DNA of 64,000 bases from Nocardioides sp. YR527 (GCF_900101045.1 NZ_FNFN01000005.1:248001-312000); one strand, 5' to 3'; counted from the stretch's first letter, positions 18,977 through 28,137 are shown. Notes: generated from the sequence alone by a model not told the origin. Made by a program: numbers and translations.

Positions 18977-19752
18977 GCTCGGGGGAGCGCACCGGGGCTG
19001 TCCGGGTCGAGGACCGTGGCCACGTCCGGATCCTCACCCTCGACCGACCCGAGCGCCGCAACGCGCTCGACCTCGCGGACCGCCTGGACCTGCTCACCGC
19101 GCTCCGGGCCGCCGAGCACGAGGCGCGTGCCGTCGTCCTGACCGGCGCGGGCTCGGTGTTCTCCGCGGGCGGCGACATCCGGTCGATGTCGCAGGACCGC
19201 GACGTCGCCCGGCAGCGGCTCGAGGTCGTCAACGCCGTCGTACGCCAGCTGGTCACCGGCGACCTGCCGATCGTCGCGGCGGTCGAGGGCGGCGCGTACG
19301 GCCTCGGCCTCGCCCTGGCCGCCGCCTGCGACCTGGTGGTCGCCGGCCGCTCGGCGACCTTCTCGACGTCCTTCGGGAAGATCGGGCTCGGCCCCGACAC
19401 CGGTCTTGCCTACACGCTCCCGCGGCGCGTCGGGCAGGGGAGGGCGCGCGAGCTGCTCCTGACCGTACGCACCTTCGACGCGGTCGAGGCCGAGCGGATC
19501 GGAGCGGTCGAGACCGTCGTCGAGGACGGCACCGCCCTCGACCACGCCGTCGAGCTGGCCTCGCGACTGGCCGACCTCTCCGCGCCGATGGTGACCGGCA
19601 CCCGGCGCCTCCTCGACCAGGCCGACCAGAGCCTCGACGGCGTACTCGAGGCGGAGGCCGACCTCCAGGTCGAGCTGCTCGCGGGCCGGCAGTTCGCCGA
19701 GGGCCGGACGGCCTTCCTCGAGCGCCGCCGCCCCGACTTCATCGGCGCCTGA
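18973..19752 (+). CDS. Enoyl-CoA hydratase/isomerase (crotonase fold)
   Basis: Crotonase-superfamily protein of 259 residues. It has the CoA-binding start RILTLDRPERRNALDLA, the first oxyanion-hole segment SVFSAGGDIRSM, and the second AAVEGGAYGLGLALAAACDL. At the catalytic positions KIGLGPDTGLAYTLPRRVG carries Asp where hydratases often have Glu, so isomerase or other crotonase activity is possible. It is the last gene of the CaiB/ACAD cassette and is coupled to ACAD by an ATGA overlap. It converges on the glycosyltransferase gene with 50 bases between stops. Confidence 0.88.
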   Translation: MSSGERTGAVRVEDRGHVRILTLDRPERRNALDLADRLDLLTALRAAEHEARAVVLTGAGSVFSAGGDIRSMSQDRDVARQRLEVVNAVVRQLVTGDLPIVAAVEGGAYGLGLALAAACDLVVAGRSATFSTSFGKIGLGPDTGLAYTLPRRVGQGRARELLLTVRTFDAVEAERIGAVETVVEDGTALDHAVELASRLADLSAPMVTGTRRLLDQADQSLDGVLEAEADLQVELLAGRQFAEGRTAFLERRRPDFIGA

Positions 19753-19802
19753 GAGCAGGTCGTCCGCCCGGCCGATCCGCGCACGTACTCGGTCGTCGAG
19801 GG

Positions 19803-20927
19803 TCAGGCCGCGCCGCTGAGCAGCAGCTCCGCGGCCCTCGCGGCTCCGTCGACCTGTGCCTCGGCGGCCATCGCGGTCGTCCGCGCGCGGACCTCGGGCG
19901 TCAGGGCGGCGCCGAGAGCGGTGGTGAGCGACTCGAGCGTCGGTGCGGCGCCGTCGTGAGCGATCCCGAGGCCGAGCTCGGCGACCCGCCCGGACCAGTA
20001 CGCCTGGTCGCCGGCCTGCGGCACCACCACCTGCGGGGCACCGGCCCGGTAGGCCGTGGTCGTGGTGCCCGCGCCACCGTGGTGGACGACGGCGGCGACC
20101 CGGCCGAAGAGGCGCTGGTGGTTGACCTCGCCGATGACGAAGCAGTCGTCACGACCGTCGATGACGTCCAGTCCCGCCCAGCCGCGCCCGATGACCACGC
20201 GCCGGCCGTGGGCGCGGATGGCCTCGATCGCGACGCGTACGCCCTCCTCGCCGACCGTGCGCATGCTGCCGAATCCGACATAGACGGGCTCCGCGCCGTC
20301 GTCGAGGAACCCCGTCAGATCCTCGGGGAGCGGGCGGTCGTCCGAGAGCGTCCAGGCGCCGGTCTGGGTCACCTCGAAGCGGGAGGTTCCGTGCCACGGA
20401 CCGAGGACCGGATCGGCCGCGAGGAGCGGGTGCGTGGTGAACATGAACTCGCTGACATCCTCGACCGGCGAGAGCCCGATCGAGGCCCGGTGAGCGTCGA
20501 GCGGCTCCTTGAACAGCTCGGTGAAGCCGCGCCCGTCCAGGCCGCCGACGACGTCGGGGCAGAACAGGACGTAGTGGTAGGGGACGCCCAGCCTCTCGGC
20601 GACCGAGGGCGCGACGAACTGCGACATCGCGGTGGCCACGACCACGTCACAGCCCTCAGCGGCCTCGGCCACCGTGTCGTACTGCGCCGTGATGAAGTCG
20701 GTCACCCGCTGATGACGCTCCTCGGCCGTCGGCGGCCGCTCCCACGACCGCCACGGCTTCAGGAACGGCACGTGCGCCACACCTTCCCGCTCCAGCAGGT
20801 CGACGAACTCCCCGTCCGGCGGCGCGCACATGCTGACCTCCGCGCCCCTGCGCCGCAGCTCGACCGCGAGCGCCACCATCGGCTCGACGTCTCCCCGCGA
20901 CCCGTACGTGGACAACAGCACGCGCAT
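19803..20927 (-). CDS. UGT-like glycosyltransferase (GT1, erythronolide-type)
   Basis: GT-B fold glycosyltransferase of 374 residues, probably cytoplasmic, adding a sugar from a nucleotide donor to a small lipid or natural-product acceptor. It begins MRVLLSTYGSRGDVEPMVAL, typical of the family. The C-terminal donor domain shows YVGFGSM, then FGRVAAVVHHGGAGTTTTAY and PQAGDQAYWSGRVAELG. The ATG at 20927 lies at the conserved N-terminus. It stands alone between catabolic cassettes, and neither donor nor acceptor can be deduced. Confidence 0.88.
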   Translation of the reverse strand: MRVLLSTYGSRGDVEPMVALAVELRRRGAEVSMCAPPDGEFVDLLEREGVAHVPFLKPWRSWERPPTAEERHQRVTDFITAQYDTVAEAAEGCDVVVATAMSQFVAPSVAERLGVPYHYVLFCPDVVGGLDGRGFTELFKEPLDAHRASIGLSPVEDVSEFMFTTHPLLAADPVLGPWHGTSRFEVTQTGAWTLSDDRPLPEDLTGFLDDGAEPVYVGFGSMRTVGEEGVRVAIEAIRAHGRRVVIGRGWAGLDVIDGRDDCFVIGEVNHQRLFGRVAAVVHHGGAGTTTTAYRAGAPQVVVPQAGDQAYWSGRVAELGLGIAHDGAAPTLESLTTALGAALTPEVRARTTAMAAEAQVDGAARAAELLLSGAA

Positions 20928-20979
20928 CCATGGCTCCGTTCCGTGGGTCCGTTTCGTGGCTCCGGGCCACGCCCGAGAA

Positions 20980-22056
20980 TCAGGGCAGCATAACGGGCTT
21001 GAGCACCCTCCCGGCGCGTTGCTCGGCGACCGCGGCATCCCACTCCGCGAGGGGGAAGGTGGTGACCAGGCGGTCGAGCGGGAGGGTGCCGGCGGCGTGG
21101 CGGCGGAGCAGGTCGGGGATGAGCTCGCCGGGCACCGCGTCACCCTCCACGCAGCCGCGGAGGGTGAGTCCGCGCAGCATGAGGCGGCGTACGTCGATCT
21201 CGGCTCGCGCCCGGCCCAGACCGACCACGGCCAGGGTGCCGAGCGGGTCCAGGAGGCCGAGGACGCGGTCGACCACCTCGGGGCGGCCCGAGGTGTCGAG
21301 GGCGTGGCTGATCCCGGGATCGGCCAGCTCGTCGAAGGACTCATAGGCCTTGGCGCCGAACGACCCGACCAGCTCGCGCCGGGAGGCCAACGGCTCCACG
21401 ACGATCACCTCGACGCCTTCGGAACGTGCCGTGAGCACGGCCGCTGCGCCCACACCACCGGCTCCGACGACCAGCAGCCGGTCGCCGGCGCCGGGCCGGA
21501 GCACGTTGAGCACCGCGCCCGCACCGGTCAGGAAGCCACAGCCGAGCGGGGCCGCGACCTCGGGTGCCACGTCCCCGACGGGTACGCAGGCACTGGCCGC
21601 CACGAGCGCGTGGCTCGCGAACGACGACTGCCCGAAGAACGAGGCGAAGACCGGGTGGCCGTCCACGGTGACCGTGGCGCTGCCGTCGGGGCGGCGCCCG
21701 GCGTTGTTGAGGCGCTGGGACTGCTCGCAGTAGGCCGGAGCGCCACCGAGGCAGCGCTCGCAGGAGCCGCAGGAGCGGAAGGAGAGCACCACGCGCTCGC
21801 CGACGCGGACGCCGGCGACCTCGGCGACCGACGAGCCGACCTGCTCGACGATGCCGCACCCCTCGTGCCCGAGCACGGCTGGAGTGGTGCCGAGCGCAGC
21901 CCGGGTGGCGAGGTCGGTGTGGCACAGGCCGACCGCCTCGATCCGGACGAGCACCTCGTCGTCGCGAGGCGCATCCAGCCGTGCGGCCACCAGCTCGGCC
22001 GGGGTGTCGACGCCGTGGGTGAGCAGCACCTGGGCGGTCGTCCCGCGCGCGCTCAT
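20980..22056 (-). CDS. Zinc-dependent alcohol dehydrogenase (MDR family)
   Basis: Medium-chain NAD(P)-dependent alcohol dehydrogenase of 358 residues. Catalytic-zinc ligands are in GLCHTDLATR and GHEGCGIVEQVG, and the structural-zinc cysteines are in SCGSCERCLGGAPAYC. The Rossmann motif VVGAGGVGAAA follows, with Glu (VVEPL) at the end of the second strand suggesting NAD. It overlaps the DUF4334 gene by four bases and is the last of three genes reading away from the Lcp-like oxygenase. It probably interconverts an alcohol with the aldehyde used by the neighbouring aldehyde dehydrogenase. Confidence 0.92.
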   Translation of the reverse strand: MSARGTTAQVLLTHGVDTPAELVAARLDAPRDDEVLVRIEAVGLCHTDLATRAALGTTPAVLGHEGCGIVEQVGSSVAEVAGVRVGERVVLSFRSCGSCERCLGGAPAYCEQSQRLNNAGRRPDGSATVTVDGHPVFASFFGQSSFASHALVAASACVPVGDVAPEVAAPLGCGFLTGAGAVLNVLRPGAGDRLLVVGAGGVGAAAVLTARSEGVEVIVVEPLASRRELVGSFGAKAYESFDELADPGISHALDTSGRPEVVDRVLGLLDPLGTLAVVGLGRARAEIDVRRLMLRGLTLRGCVEGDAVPGELIPDLLRRHAAGTLPLDRLVTTFPLAEWDAAVAEQRAGRVLKPVMLP

Positions 22057-22532
22057 GCGCGCTCCAGCCCGAAGTAGAAGTGCCGCCCGGCCGGGTCGAG
22101 CACCACGGACGGCTTGCCGTTCATGATCCCCATCAGGGTGTCGCCGTCGACGCGCTTGAAGTGGTCGAGGACCGGCATCCCGTCGTAGACCATGGTCGCG
22201 GTGACCTCGCCACGGAACTCGACGTTCCACAGGCTCGCCTCGCCCCGACCGGACTTGAGGTCGGAGTAGAGAGAGCCGTCCTCGGCCCGGCAGATGAGGG
22301 GCTTGGCGTCGTCCAGGGCGTCGAACCGCTTGCCGTGCCAGCTGCTCGTGGCCAGCGTCTTCTCGATCGGGTGCCCGGTCGAGAACGCGAAGCCGCGCCA
22401 GGAGCCGAGGATCGCCGAGGCGGCGACGGTGTCGAGGCCCGCCCAGACCTTGTCGAGCTCGGCCGGGTCGACGAGGCCCTCGACCGCGCGGAGCTCGTTG
22501 AAACGTACGGCTGTCTGCAGGGTCACCATCAT
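22053..22532 (-). CDS. DUF4334 (GXWXG) domain protein
   Basis: Protein of 159 residues with no assigned reaction. It carries the GXWXG motif at about residues 43-47 (GSWRGFAF) and the C-terminal DUF4334 segment (YDGMPVLDHFKRVDGDTLMG, then IMNGKP). It overlaps both neighbours by four bases, so it is co-translated with the alcohol and aldehyde dehydrogenases. Such genes often accompany alcohol/aldehyde oxidation operons in actinobacteria. A small beta-barrel binding protein or accessory factor is a guess. Confidence 0.85.
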   Translation of the reverse strand: MMVTLQTAVRFNELRAVEGLVDPAELDKVWAGLDTVAASAILGSWRGFAFSTGHPIEKTLATSSWHGKRFDALDDAKPLICRAEDGSLYSDLKSGRGEASLWNVEFRGEVTATMVYDGMPVLDHFKRVDGDTLMGIMNGKPSVVLDPAGRHFYFGLERA

Positions 22533-24130
22533 CGGACTCCGATCTTGCGCATGAGCGTCAGCTGCTTGTTGGTCGACTCGACGAAGGACTCGGCCTTGCC
22601 GGGCGCGGCGCCGAGCGGGATCACCCGCTGGATCGCGACCGTCTGCGACTCGGTGAACTTCCGGATGCCCTCGGCTCCGTGGCGGCGGCCGAGGCCGCTC
22701 TCGCCCATGCCGCCCATCCCGGCCTCGATGCTGCCGGCCGCGGCCGCGGCGCCGTCGTTGACGTTGACGGACCCGGCGCGGATCTGCGGCGCCATCCGGG
22801 CTGCCGCAGAGGTGTCGCGGGACCAGATCGAGGCCGACAGGCCGTAACAGCCTTCGTTGGCGAGCGCGATCGCCTCCTCGTCGGTACGGAACGGATAGAG
22901 CGCGACGACCGGACCGAAGGTCTCCTCGGCATAGACGCGCATCTCCGGGGTGACCCCCTCCAGGACCGTCGGCTCGAAGCAGAGCGGCCCCAGATCGGGC
23001 CGGACCTTTCCGCCGGTGAGCACGGTCGCGCCGTGGGCCACGGCATCCTCCACGTGGGCGGTGACCGCGTCGAGCTGACGTTGCGAGATCAGCGGTCCGA
23101 GTTCGACGGAGAAGTCGAGGGCCTGCCCGATCCGCTGCTCCGAGGTCGCCGCGACGAAGCCGTCGCGGAAGGACTCATAGACCGACTCGTGCACGTAGAT
23201 CCGCTCGATGCTGATGCACATCTGCCCCGTGTTGGCGTACGCGGCCGCGACCGCCCCGGCCACGGCCTTGTCGACGTCGGCATCCGCGCGCACGATGAGC
23301 GGATTCTTGCCGCCCAGCTCGAGCGAGGCCCCGACCAGCCGGCGCCCGGCCTGCTCGGCGACGGTCCGCCCGGTCGCGGTGGACCCGGTGAAGCAGACGA
23401 AGTCGGCCTCCTCGACCAGCGCCGTGCCGACCGGCACGCCCTCGCCGACGACGATCTGCCACACGTCGGCGGGCAGCCCCGCCTCGGCCAGCAGGGCGTG
23501 GGTCCACAGCATGGTGAGCGAGGTCTGCGGGTCCGCCTTGGAGACGACCGCGTTGCCGGCCAGGAGCGCCGGGAGCACGTCGCCGACGCCGAGGTAGAGC
23601 GGGTAGTTCCACGGCGAGATGATCCCGACGACGCCCTTGGGGACGCGCACCTCGGTCACCTTCGTCAGCAGCGGGACCATGCCGCGTACCCGGTTGTCGG
23701 CGAGGTAGCGGCGCGCGCGACGGGCGTAGTGTCGCGCGATCGTGGCGACCTGGGCGATCTCCTGCCAGGCATGGAAGCGGGACTTGCCGGTCTCCCACTG
23801 GATCAGGTCCAGGACCTGGTCCTGACGCTCGACGAGGAGGTCGTGGAAGGCGATCACGACCTGGCACCGCCGGGACAGCGCCAGGCCGGCCCACGACCGC
23901 TGCGCGACCCGCCCGCGGGAGACGGCCTCGGTGACGTCGAGGACCGACGAGCTCGGCACCGAGGCGGTCGGCAGCAGGTCATAGGGCGCCAGGGCGACCA
24001 CGTCGGGCGATGGTTCGCCGGCACCGCTGCAGACCCGGGCGCGCAGGTCGTCGAGGACGGGTTCGGTCAGCCACTCGGGCCGGAACACCGACCCGGTGAC
24101 AGGTTCGGCGTGGTCTTCTCTGGTCGTCAT
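22529..24130 (-). CDS. Aldehyde dehydrogenase, succinate-semialdehyde dehydrogenase (GabD2)-like
   Basis: NAD(P)-dependent aldehyde dehydrogenase of 533 residues with an extended N-terminus as in GabD2. Key segments are GIISPWNYPLYL with the conserved Asn, FTGSTATGRTVAEQAG for the cofactor, LELGGKNPLIV with the general-base Glu, and NTGQMCISIER with the catalytic Cys. It is first in the minus-strand ALDH-DUF4334-ADH operon and divergent from the Lcp-like oxygenase at 24295. One reading is that it oxidises oligo-isoprenoid aldehydes released by that oxygenase; succinate semialdehyde is the family default. Confidence 0.9.
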   Translation of the reverse strand: MTTREDHAEPVTGSVFRPEWLTEPVLDDLRARVCSGAGEPSPDVVALAPYDLLPTASVPSSSVLDVTEAVSRGRVAQRSWAGLALSRRCQVVIAFHDLLVERQDQVLDLIQWETGKSRFHAWQEIAQVATIARHYARRARRYLADNRVRGMVPLLTKVTEVRVPKGVVGIISPWNYPLYLGVGDVLPALLAGNAVVSKADPQTSLTMLWTHALLAEAGLPADVWQIVVGEGVPVGTALVEEADFVCFTGSTATGRTVAEQAGRRLVGASLELGGKNPLIVRADADVDKAVAGAVAAAYANTGQMCISIERIYVHESVYESFRDGFVAATSEQRIGQALDFSVELGPLISQRQLDAVTAHVEDAVAHGATVLTGGKVRPDLGPLCFEPTVLEGVTPEMRVYAEETFGPVVALYPFRTDEEAIALANEGCYGLSASIWSRDTSAAARMAPQIRAGSVNVNDGAAAAAGSIEAGMGGMGESGLGRRHGAEGIRKFTESQTVAIQRVIPLGAAPGKAESFVESTNKQLTLMRKIGVR

Positions 24131-24195
24131 GGCAGCCCATTTCTAATCTTGGTTCACAAATTTGCCCGGCCGTCGCGATGAGGGGACGAGAGCCA

Positions 24196-24225
24196 TTGCG
24201 TGACGTCCGTCACTGGCCGTATGTT
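24196..24225 (+). promoter_or_regulatory. Promoter with a dyad operator in the spacer, upstream of the Lcp-like oxygenase
   Basis: TTGCGT (24196-24201) and TATGTT (24220-24225), spaced by 18 bases, resemble a sigma-70-type promoter 70 bases before the start at 24295. Within the spacer GTGACG-TC-CGTCAC (24200-24213) is a perfect inverted repeat, placed so that a bound repressor would block RNA polymerase. The TetR-type protein at 25514 is a candidate binder by proximity only. Confidence 0.5.
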
Positions 24226-24294
24226 AATCAGGAATCACATTCGCGTCGACCCCTAAAGGCCGAGCGAATCCCTCCAAAGGTGGAAGGTAAGTCA

Positions 24295-25509
24295 ATGGGA
24301 GATCTCAGTCGTAGAGGGTTCATCTCGCTGGGTGCAGCGCTCGGTTTCGTGGGTGTGGCCGAAGGCGTCGCTCCGTCGTGGAGCTGGGCGTCGACAGGGT
24401 CGATCGCCGGCTCGGCCACGTATGCCGACCCGCAGTGGGTCTGGGACGACCGGATCGACGCGATCATGAAGTCGGTGCTCGACAACGGTCAGGTGTCCGC
24501 GGTCAACACCGCGATCCGCCCGTGGGTCGACAACAGCGACCCGTTGCCGACCGGCCTGCCCGCGGACCTCACCGCCTACCTGCAGGACGTCAACCAGCTG
24601 CCCGAGTGGGCCGACATGGACAAGCTGACGCTGGCCGCGGACTTCAACCGCCGCAAGGACACCTACCTGTTCGCGCTCTACAGCGTCGGCAGCGGGATCA
24701 TGAGCACCGTCATCCCGCGCGAGGCCAAGTCGGTCTACTGGTCCAAGGGTGGCGCCGACATGCAGGACCGCGCCGCCAAGACCTTCACCTTCGGCTACGA
24801 CTTGGCGCAGCTGCACGCCTTCGAGCCTCAGGGTCAGTTCATCGTCACGGCCAACAAGACCCGGATGGTGCACGCAGCCGTACGCCACCTGCTGCCGCAG
24901 CTTCCGCAGTGGCGCGAGGGCGCCACCGAGAACGACCAGATCCCGATCAGCAACGGCGACATCCTGGTCACCTTCCACAGCCTCGGCACCTTCGTGCACA
25001 AGAAGTTCAAGGAGTGGCGCATCCCGATGACCGCCGCCGAGGAGGAGGCGTTCCTGCACTCCTGGCAGGTCGCCATCTCGCTGCTCGGCGTCCAGGACCG
25101 GTTCATCCCGCAGACCTGGGCGGATGCGCACGCTCAGGCGGCGCAGGTGCTCACCCCGATCCTCGCGCCCACCGCGGAAGGCAACAGCCTCGCCGAGACG
25201 CTTCTCGGCCTGACCGCCCAGGTCGACCTGGGCGTCACCCGTGGGTTCCTCAACGAGTTCGTCCGCTACACGCTCGGCGACCAGGTCTCCAACTGGCTGG
25301 GCCTGCGTCGCGACTACGTCTCGGCCGCGCTGATCAAGACCGCCTGGCCCGCCTACATCGCGTTCCGTGAGGGCACGATCAACGTCCTGCCGGGCTCCTA
25401 CTACATGTTCGACCAGTTCGTCAGGGCGCTCGCGATGGCCTTCCTCAACGGCGGTGAGTCGGGCCAGACCACCCCGATCGAGATCCCCGACATGAACCGT
25501 CCTTCCTGA
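24295..25509 (+). CDS. Tat-exported latex clearing protein (Lcp)-like haem dioxygenase
   Basis: Predicted secreted haem oxygenase of 404 residues. The ATG at 24295 has GGAAGG seven bases upstream. The N-terminus has a twin-arginine signal (LSRRGFISLGAALG). Counting from this start gives E143, R159, K162, T163 and H193. These match the spacing of the functional residues recalled for Streptomyces K30 Lcp (E148, R164, K167, T168, H198), all offset by five. The haem His sits in TRMVHAAVRHLLPQ. Lcp cleaves polyisoprene to oligo-isoprenoids with aldehyde and ketone ends. The divergent ALDH/ADH operon fits this role, though rubber as substrate is not proven. Confidence 0.82.
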   Translation: MGDLSRRGFISLGAALGFVGVAEGVAPSWSWASTGSIAGSATYADPQWVWDDRIDAIMKSVLDNGQVSAVNTAIRPWVDNSDPLPTGLPADLTAYLQDVNQLPEWADMDKLTLAADFNRRKDTYLFALYSVGSGIMSTVIPREAKSVYWSKGGADMQDRAAKTFTFGYDLAQLHAFEPQGQFIVTANKTRMVHAAVRHLLPQLPQWREGATENDQIPISNGDILVTFHSLGTFVHKKFKEWRIPMTAAEEEAFLHSWQVAISLLGVQDRFIPQTWADAHAQAAQVLTPILAPTAEGNSLAETLLGLTAQVDLGVTRGFLNEFVRYTLGDQVSNWLGLRRDYVSAALIKTAWPAYIAFREGTINVLPGSYYMFDQFVRALAMAFLNGGESGQTTPIEIPDMNRPS

Positions 25510-25513
25510 GGTC

Positions 25514-26662
25514 TCAGAGGCCGAGCGCGTGCATCAGGAGGGCGGTGACCCTCTCCTCGTTGCCGTCCTGCCAGTGGAGCAGCCGGCCGGACTCGGCGAC
25601 CACGCCGAGTCCGGCATGGACCTCGACCCTCGCCGCGCGCGGGTCCAGGTCGTCCCGCGCGGCGACCAGGTGGTCCTCCCAGAGGGCGACGTGCTCACGC
25701 TGGGCCCGGATCAGCTGCGTACGCAGCGGCTCGGGGAGCCCGGCGATCTCGGCCGTGCCGACCTGGGTGAGCAGGTGGTGACGGAAGCTGTAGCCGACGT
25801 ACGCCCGAGCCAGGGCCGCGACCGCGCCGGTCGCGTCACCCGGATCGCGCAGGGCCTCGCGGACCGACTGGTCGAGCATCGTCGCCGCCTGCAGGCACGC
25901 CGCCGCGAGGATGTCGACCTTGCTCGGGTAGTGCCGGTAGAGCGCCGACGGCGCCACTCCGACGACCTCGGCGATGTGTCCGAGGGTGACGTTCGCGAAG
26001 CCGTCGCGCGCGAAGAGCGGGATCGCGGCGGCGAGGATCTCGGCGCTGCGGGTGCGGGAGGCCGGCGGTTCCTCGACCGGTTCCGCCCGCGTCGGGTCGG
26101 TCCGCGGGAGCGACCCGACATCGGTGCCGATGACCCGGAGCGCGACCTCGGTCAGCAGGCCGACCAGTCGGCGCCTGGCCATGGTGGCGTGATGGGTGGT
26201 GATCGAGCCGATCGCTCCCAGTGCCGCGACGGCCCGGAGCCGGTCGTCGGCGGACGGGTTCGGGCCTCCGCCGGCTGCCGCCACGACTCGCCGTACGACC
26301 CGGTCGACCTTGACCCGGATCTCGCCGAGGTCCTCGGCGCCCAGATAGCGCGACTCCCAGCGGTAGATGCCGCCGTAGCTGCGATGGTCGACGGTGAGCT
26401 CGGCGATCGTACGCAGCACCCGCTCGAGATCCGCGTCGTCGGGGAGGTCGGACACGGCCTCGAGCAGGTGGTCGATGAGCAGGTTCGCGCAGTCACGGAA
26501 CAGGTCGTACTTGCCAGGGAAGTGCCGGTAGAGGGCCGCCGCCGTGATCCCGACGTCAGCGGCGATCTGCTCCATCGACGCGGCGTGGTAGCCGCGCTCG
26601 CTGAAGACCTTGCCCGCCGCCTCGACGATCAGCTGGCGCCGGTTGCGCGGTCGCGTGCTCAC
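25514..26662 (-). CDS. Tandem-domain TetR/AcrR regulator
   Basis: Regulator of 382 residues with two complete TetR modules in one chain. The first helix-turn-helix is at about residues 8-55 (RQLIVEAAGKVFSERGYHAA, ITAAALYRHFPGKYDLF). The second is near residues 195-245 (RSAEILAAAIPLFARDGFAN, VAPSALYRHYPSKVDIL). Each is followed by helical segments, so the monomer may act as a pseudo-dimer. The GTG at 26662 is taken as start because the frame upstream loses similarity. It ends five bases from the Lcp-like gene in the convergent direction and follows an SDR gene. Confidence 0.87.
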   Translation of the reverse strand: MSTRPRNRRQLIVEAAGKVFSERGYHAASMEQIAADVGITAAALYRHFPGKYDLFRDCANLLIDHLLEAVSDLPDDADLERVLRTIAELTVDHRSYGGIYRWESRYLGAEDLGEIRVKVDRVVRRVVAAAGGGPNPSADDRLRAVAALGAIGSITTHHATMARRRLVGLLTEVALRVIGTDVGSLPRTDPTRAEPVEEPPASRTRSAEILAAAIPLFARDGFANVTLGHIAEVVGVAPSALYRHYPSKVDILAAACLQAATMLDQSVREALRDPGDATGAVAALARAYVGYSFRHHLLTQVGTAEIAGLPEPLRTQLIRAQREHVALWEDHLVAARDDLDPRAARVEVHAGLGVVAESGRLLHWQDGNEERVTALLMHALGL

Positions 26663-26696
26663 GCGCCGAGTCAACCATGCCGGAGACGTACGCCGG

Positions 26697-27641
26697 TCAG
26701 CTGGTCGGGAGCGCGGTCCTGGTGAGTCTCTCGGAGACCTCCCAGAGCCTTGCCGCGTCCTCGGGACTGCGCAGCGGCCGGTAGAGCGCCTGCTCGGCGG
26801 GCGGGCCACCGAGGTGCCCGGGCCCGCTGGGGCCGTACATCCGGCCACCGGTCGCCTCGGGCGAGGTCGCGGCCAGCAGTGCGGGAAGGGCGGCGGTCTC
26901 GGGGGTGCCCAGGAGGATCCCGCGGGCGGAGAGCCAGCGGATCATGCGTACGGAGAGGGTGTCGGTCGTACGTCCGATCTCGGGTCGTGCGGCCAGCAGG
27001 TTGGTCGGGGCGACGCCGGGGTGGGAGAGGTTGCTGGTGATTCCCCAGTCGCCGGCGCGGCTGCGTCGGTCCAGCTCCAGCCCGAACAGGCCGACGGCGA
27101 TCTTGGACTGGCTGTAGGCCCTCATGTCGTCGTAGCCGTCCTCCCAGCTGGGGTCCTCCCAGTTCACGTTCCCGCGCCGCGCGGCCACGCTCACCTGGGA
27201 CGTCACCCGGGCGCGCCCGGCTCGCAGCAGCGGCAGGGTCCGGGCGACGAGGGCGAAGTGGCCGAGATGGTTGGTGCCGAGCTGGAGCTCGAACCCGTCG
27301 GCGGTCGTCTGCCTCTCCGGCGGCGTCATCACGCCGGCGTTGTTGATCATCAGGTGGAACGGCTGGTCCTCGCCCAGCAGCGTCTCGGCGAGCGCCGCCA
27401 CCGAGGACAGCGAGGAGAGGTCTAGGTCGCGCAGCGAGATCCTGGCCTCCGGGACGTGCCCGCGGATCGTGGCCAGCGCCTTCTCACCCTTGCTCGGGTT
27501 GCGTACGGGCAGCACCACCTCCGCCCCCGCGGCCGCCAGCCGCGTCGCCATCACCAGCCCCATCCCGTCGCTGGCCCCCGTCACCAGGGCTCGCTTGCCG
27601 GACAGGTCGGGGATCGTGATGTCGATGGGTCGACGGGGCAT
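26697..27641 (-). CDS. Short-chain dehydrogenase/reductase
   Basis: SDR oxidoreductase of 314 residues, of the retinol-dehydrogenase/protochlorophyllide-reductase-like group. Motifs are [15 protein letters not shown] for the cofactor, [27 protein letters not shown] and [15 protein letters not shown] with Tyr and Lys. The ATG at 27641 has GAGGAG about eight bases upstream and is preferred over an ATG 13 codons earlier. It precedes the tandem TetR gene by 34 bases on the same strand, so the regulator may respond to its substrate. The substrate is unknown. Confidence 0.88.
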   Translation of the reverse strand: MPRRPIDITIPDLSGKRALVTGASDGMGLVMATRLAAAGAEVVLPVRNPSKGEKALATIRGHVPEARISLRDLDLSSLSSVAALAETLLGEDQPFHLMINNAGVMTPPERQTTADGFELQLGTNHLGHFALVARTLPLLRAGRARVTSQVSVAARRGNVNWEDPSWEDGYDDMRAYSQSKIAVGLFGLELDRRSRAGDWGITSNLSHPGVAPTNLLAARPEIGRTTDTLSVRMIRWLSARGILLGTPETAALPALLAATSPEATGGRMYGPSGPGHLGGPPAEQALYRPLRSPEDAARLWEVSERLTRTALPTS

Positions 27642-27659
27642 CGGTCTGCTCCTCGTTGG

Positions 27660-27679
27660 TGGATCCGGGGTCGGATCCA
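27660..27679. promoter_or_regulatory. Perfect hairpin upstream of the SDR gene
   Basis: TGGATCCG and CGGATCCA with a four-base loop form a perfect 8-bp stem between the small membrane protein gene and the SDR start. It could end the upstream transcript or serve as an operator; no U-tract is present. Confidence 0.4.
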
Positions 27680-27700
27680 TCCTCCGAGGACGTCGAGGTT

Positions 27701-28036
27701 CTATCCAGGGTCTCTCGATCCCAGCCTGGCCTCCACGTCGTCGAAGTAGCGGGAGAGGAAGACCGCCATCAGAGCGCCGCCGACCACCTGCGGGACCTTG
27801 GAGCCTTTCGTACGGGAGCCGGCCGCGAGCAGCGCGCTGCCGGCGGCGAGGTTGACGGCTCCCCAGGCGACGTTCTCGGTGGGGGAGGAGGGGCCGACGC
27901 CGGGCGGGTTCGCGAACGGCGTCGGGAACCGCTGCCCGGTCACGCCCTTGACCGTGTGCGGGATCGCGTTGACCAGCAGGGCCCCGGCCGCGAAGCGGGC
28001 CGCCGTTCGGACCGTGGAACGAATGAGTTGAGGCAC
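27701..28036 (-). CDS. Small conserved-looking membrane protein
   Basis: Protein of 111 residues that I do not recognise by function. It has two or three hydrophobic stretches ([54 protein letters not shown]) separated by a short loop rich in Pro and Gly ([15 protein letters not shown]). It lies upstream of the SDR/tandem-TetR genes on the same strand, separated from them by a short hairpin, and is divergent from the LacI regulator at 28138. Membrane location is inferred from hydropathy. Confidence 0.65.
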   Translation of the reverse strand: MPQLIRSTVRTAARFAAGALLVNAIPHTVKGVTGQRFPTPFANPPGVGPSSPTENVAWGAVNLAAGSALLAAGSRTKGSKVPQVVGGALMAVFLSRYFDDVEARLGSRDPG

Positions 28037-28137
28037 GTCAGGTGAGGCTAGTCACTCGACACAAGATCCGGTGCGGAGTCGGCGTTGGCGGCAGGCCGCT
28101 GCGAGACGGGGGCGCGGATGCCTCTTAGGATCACAGC

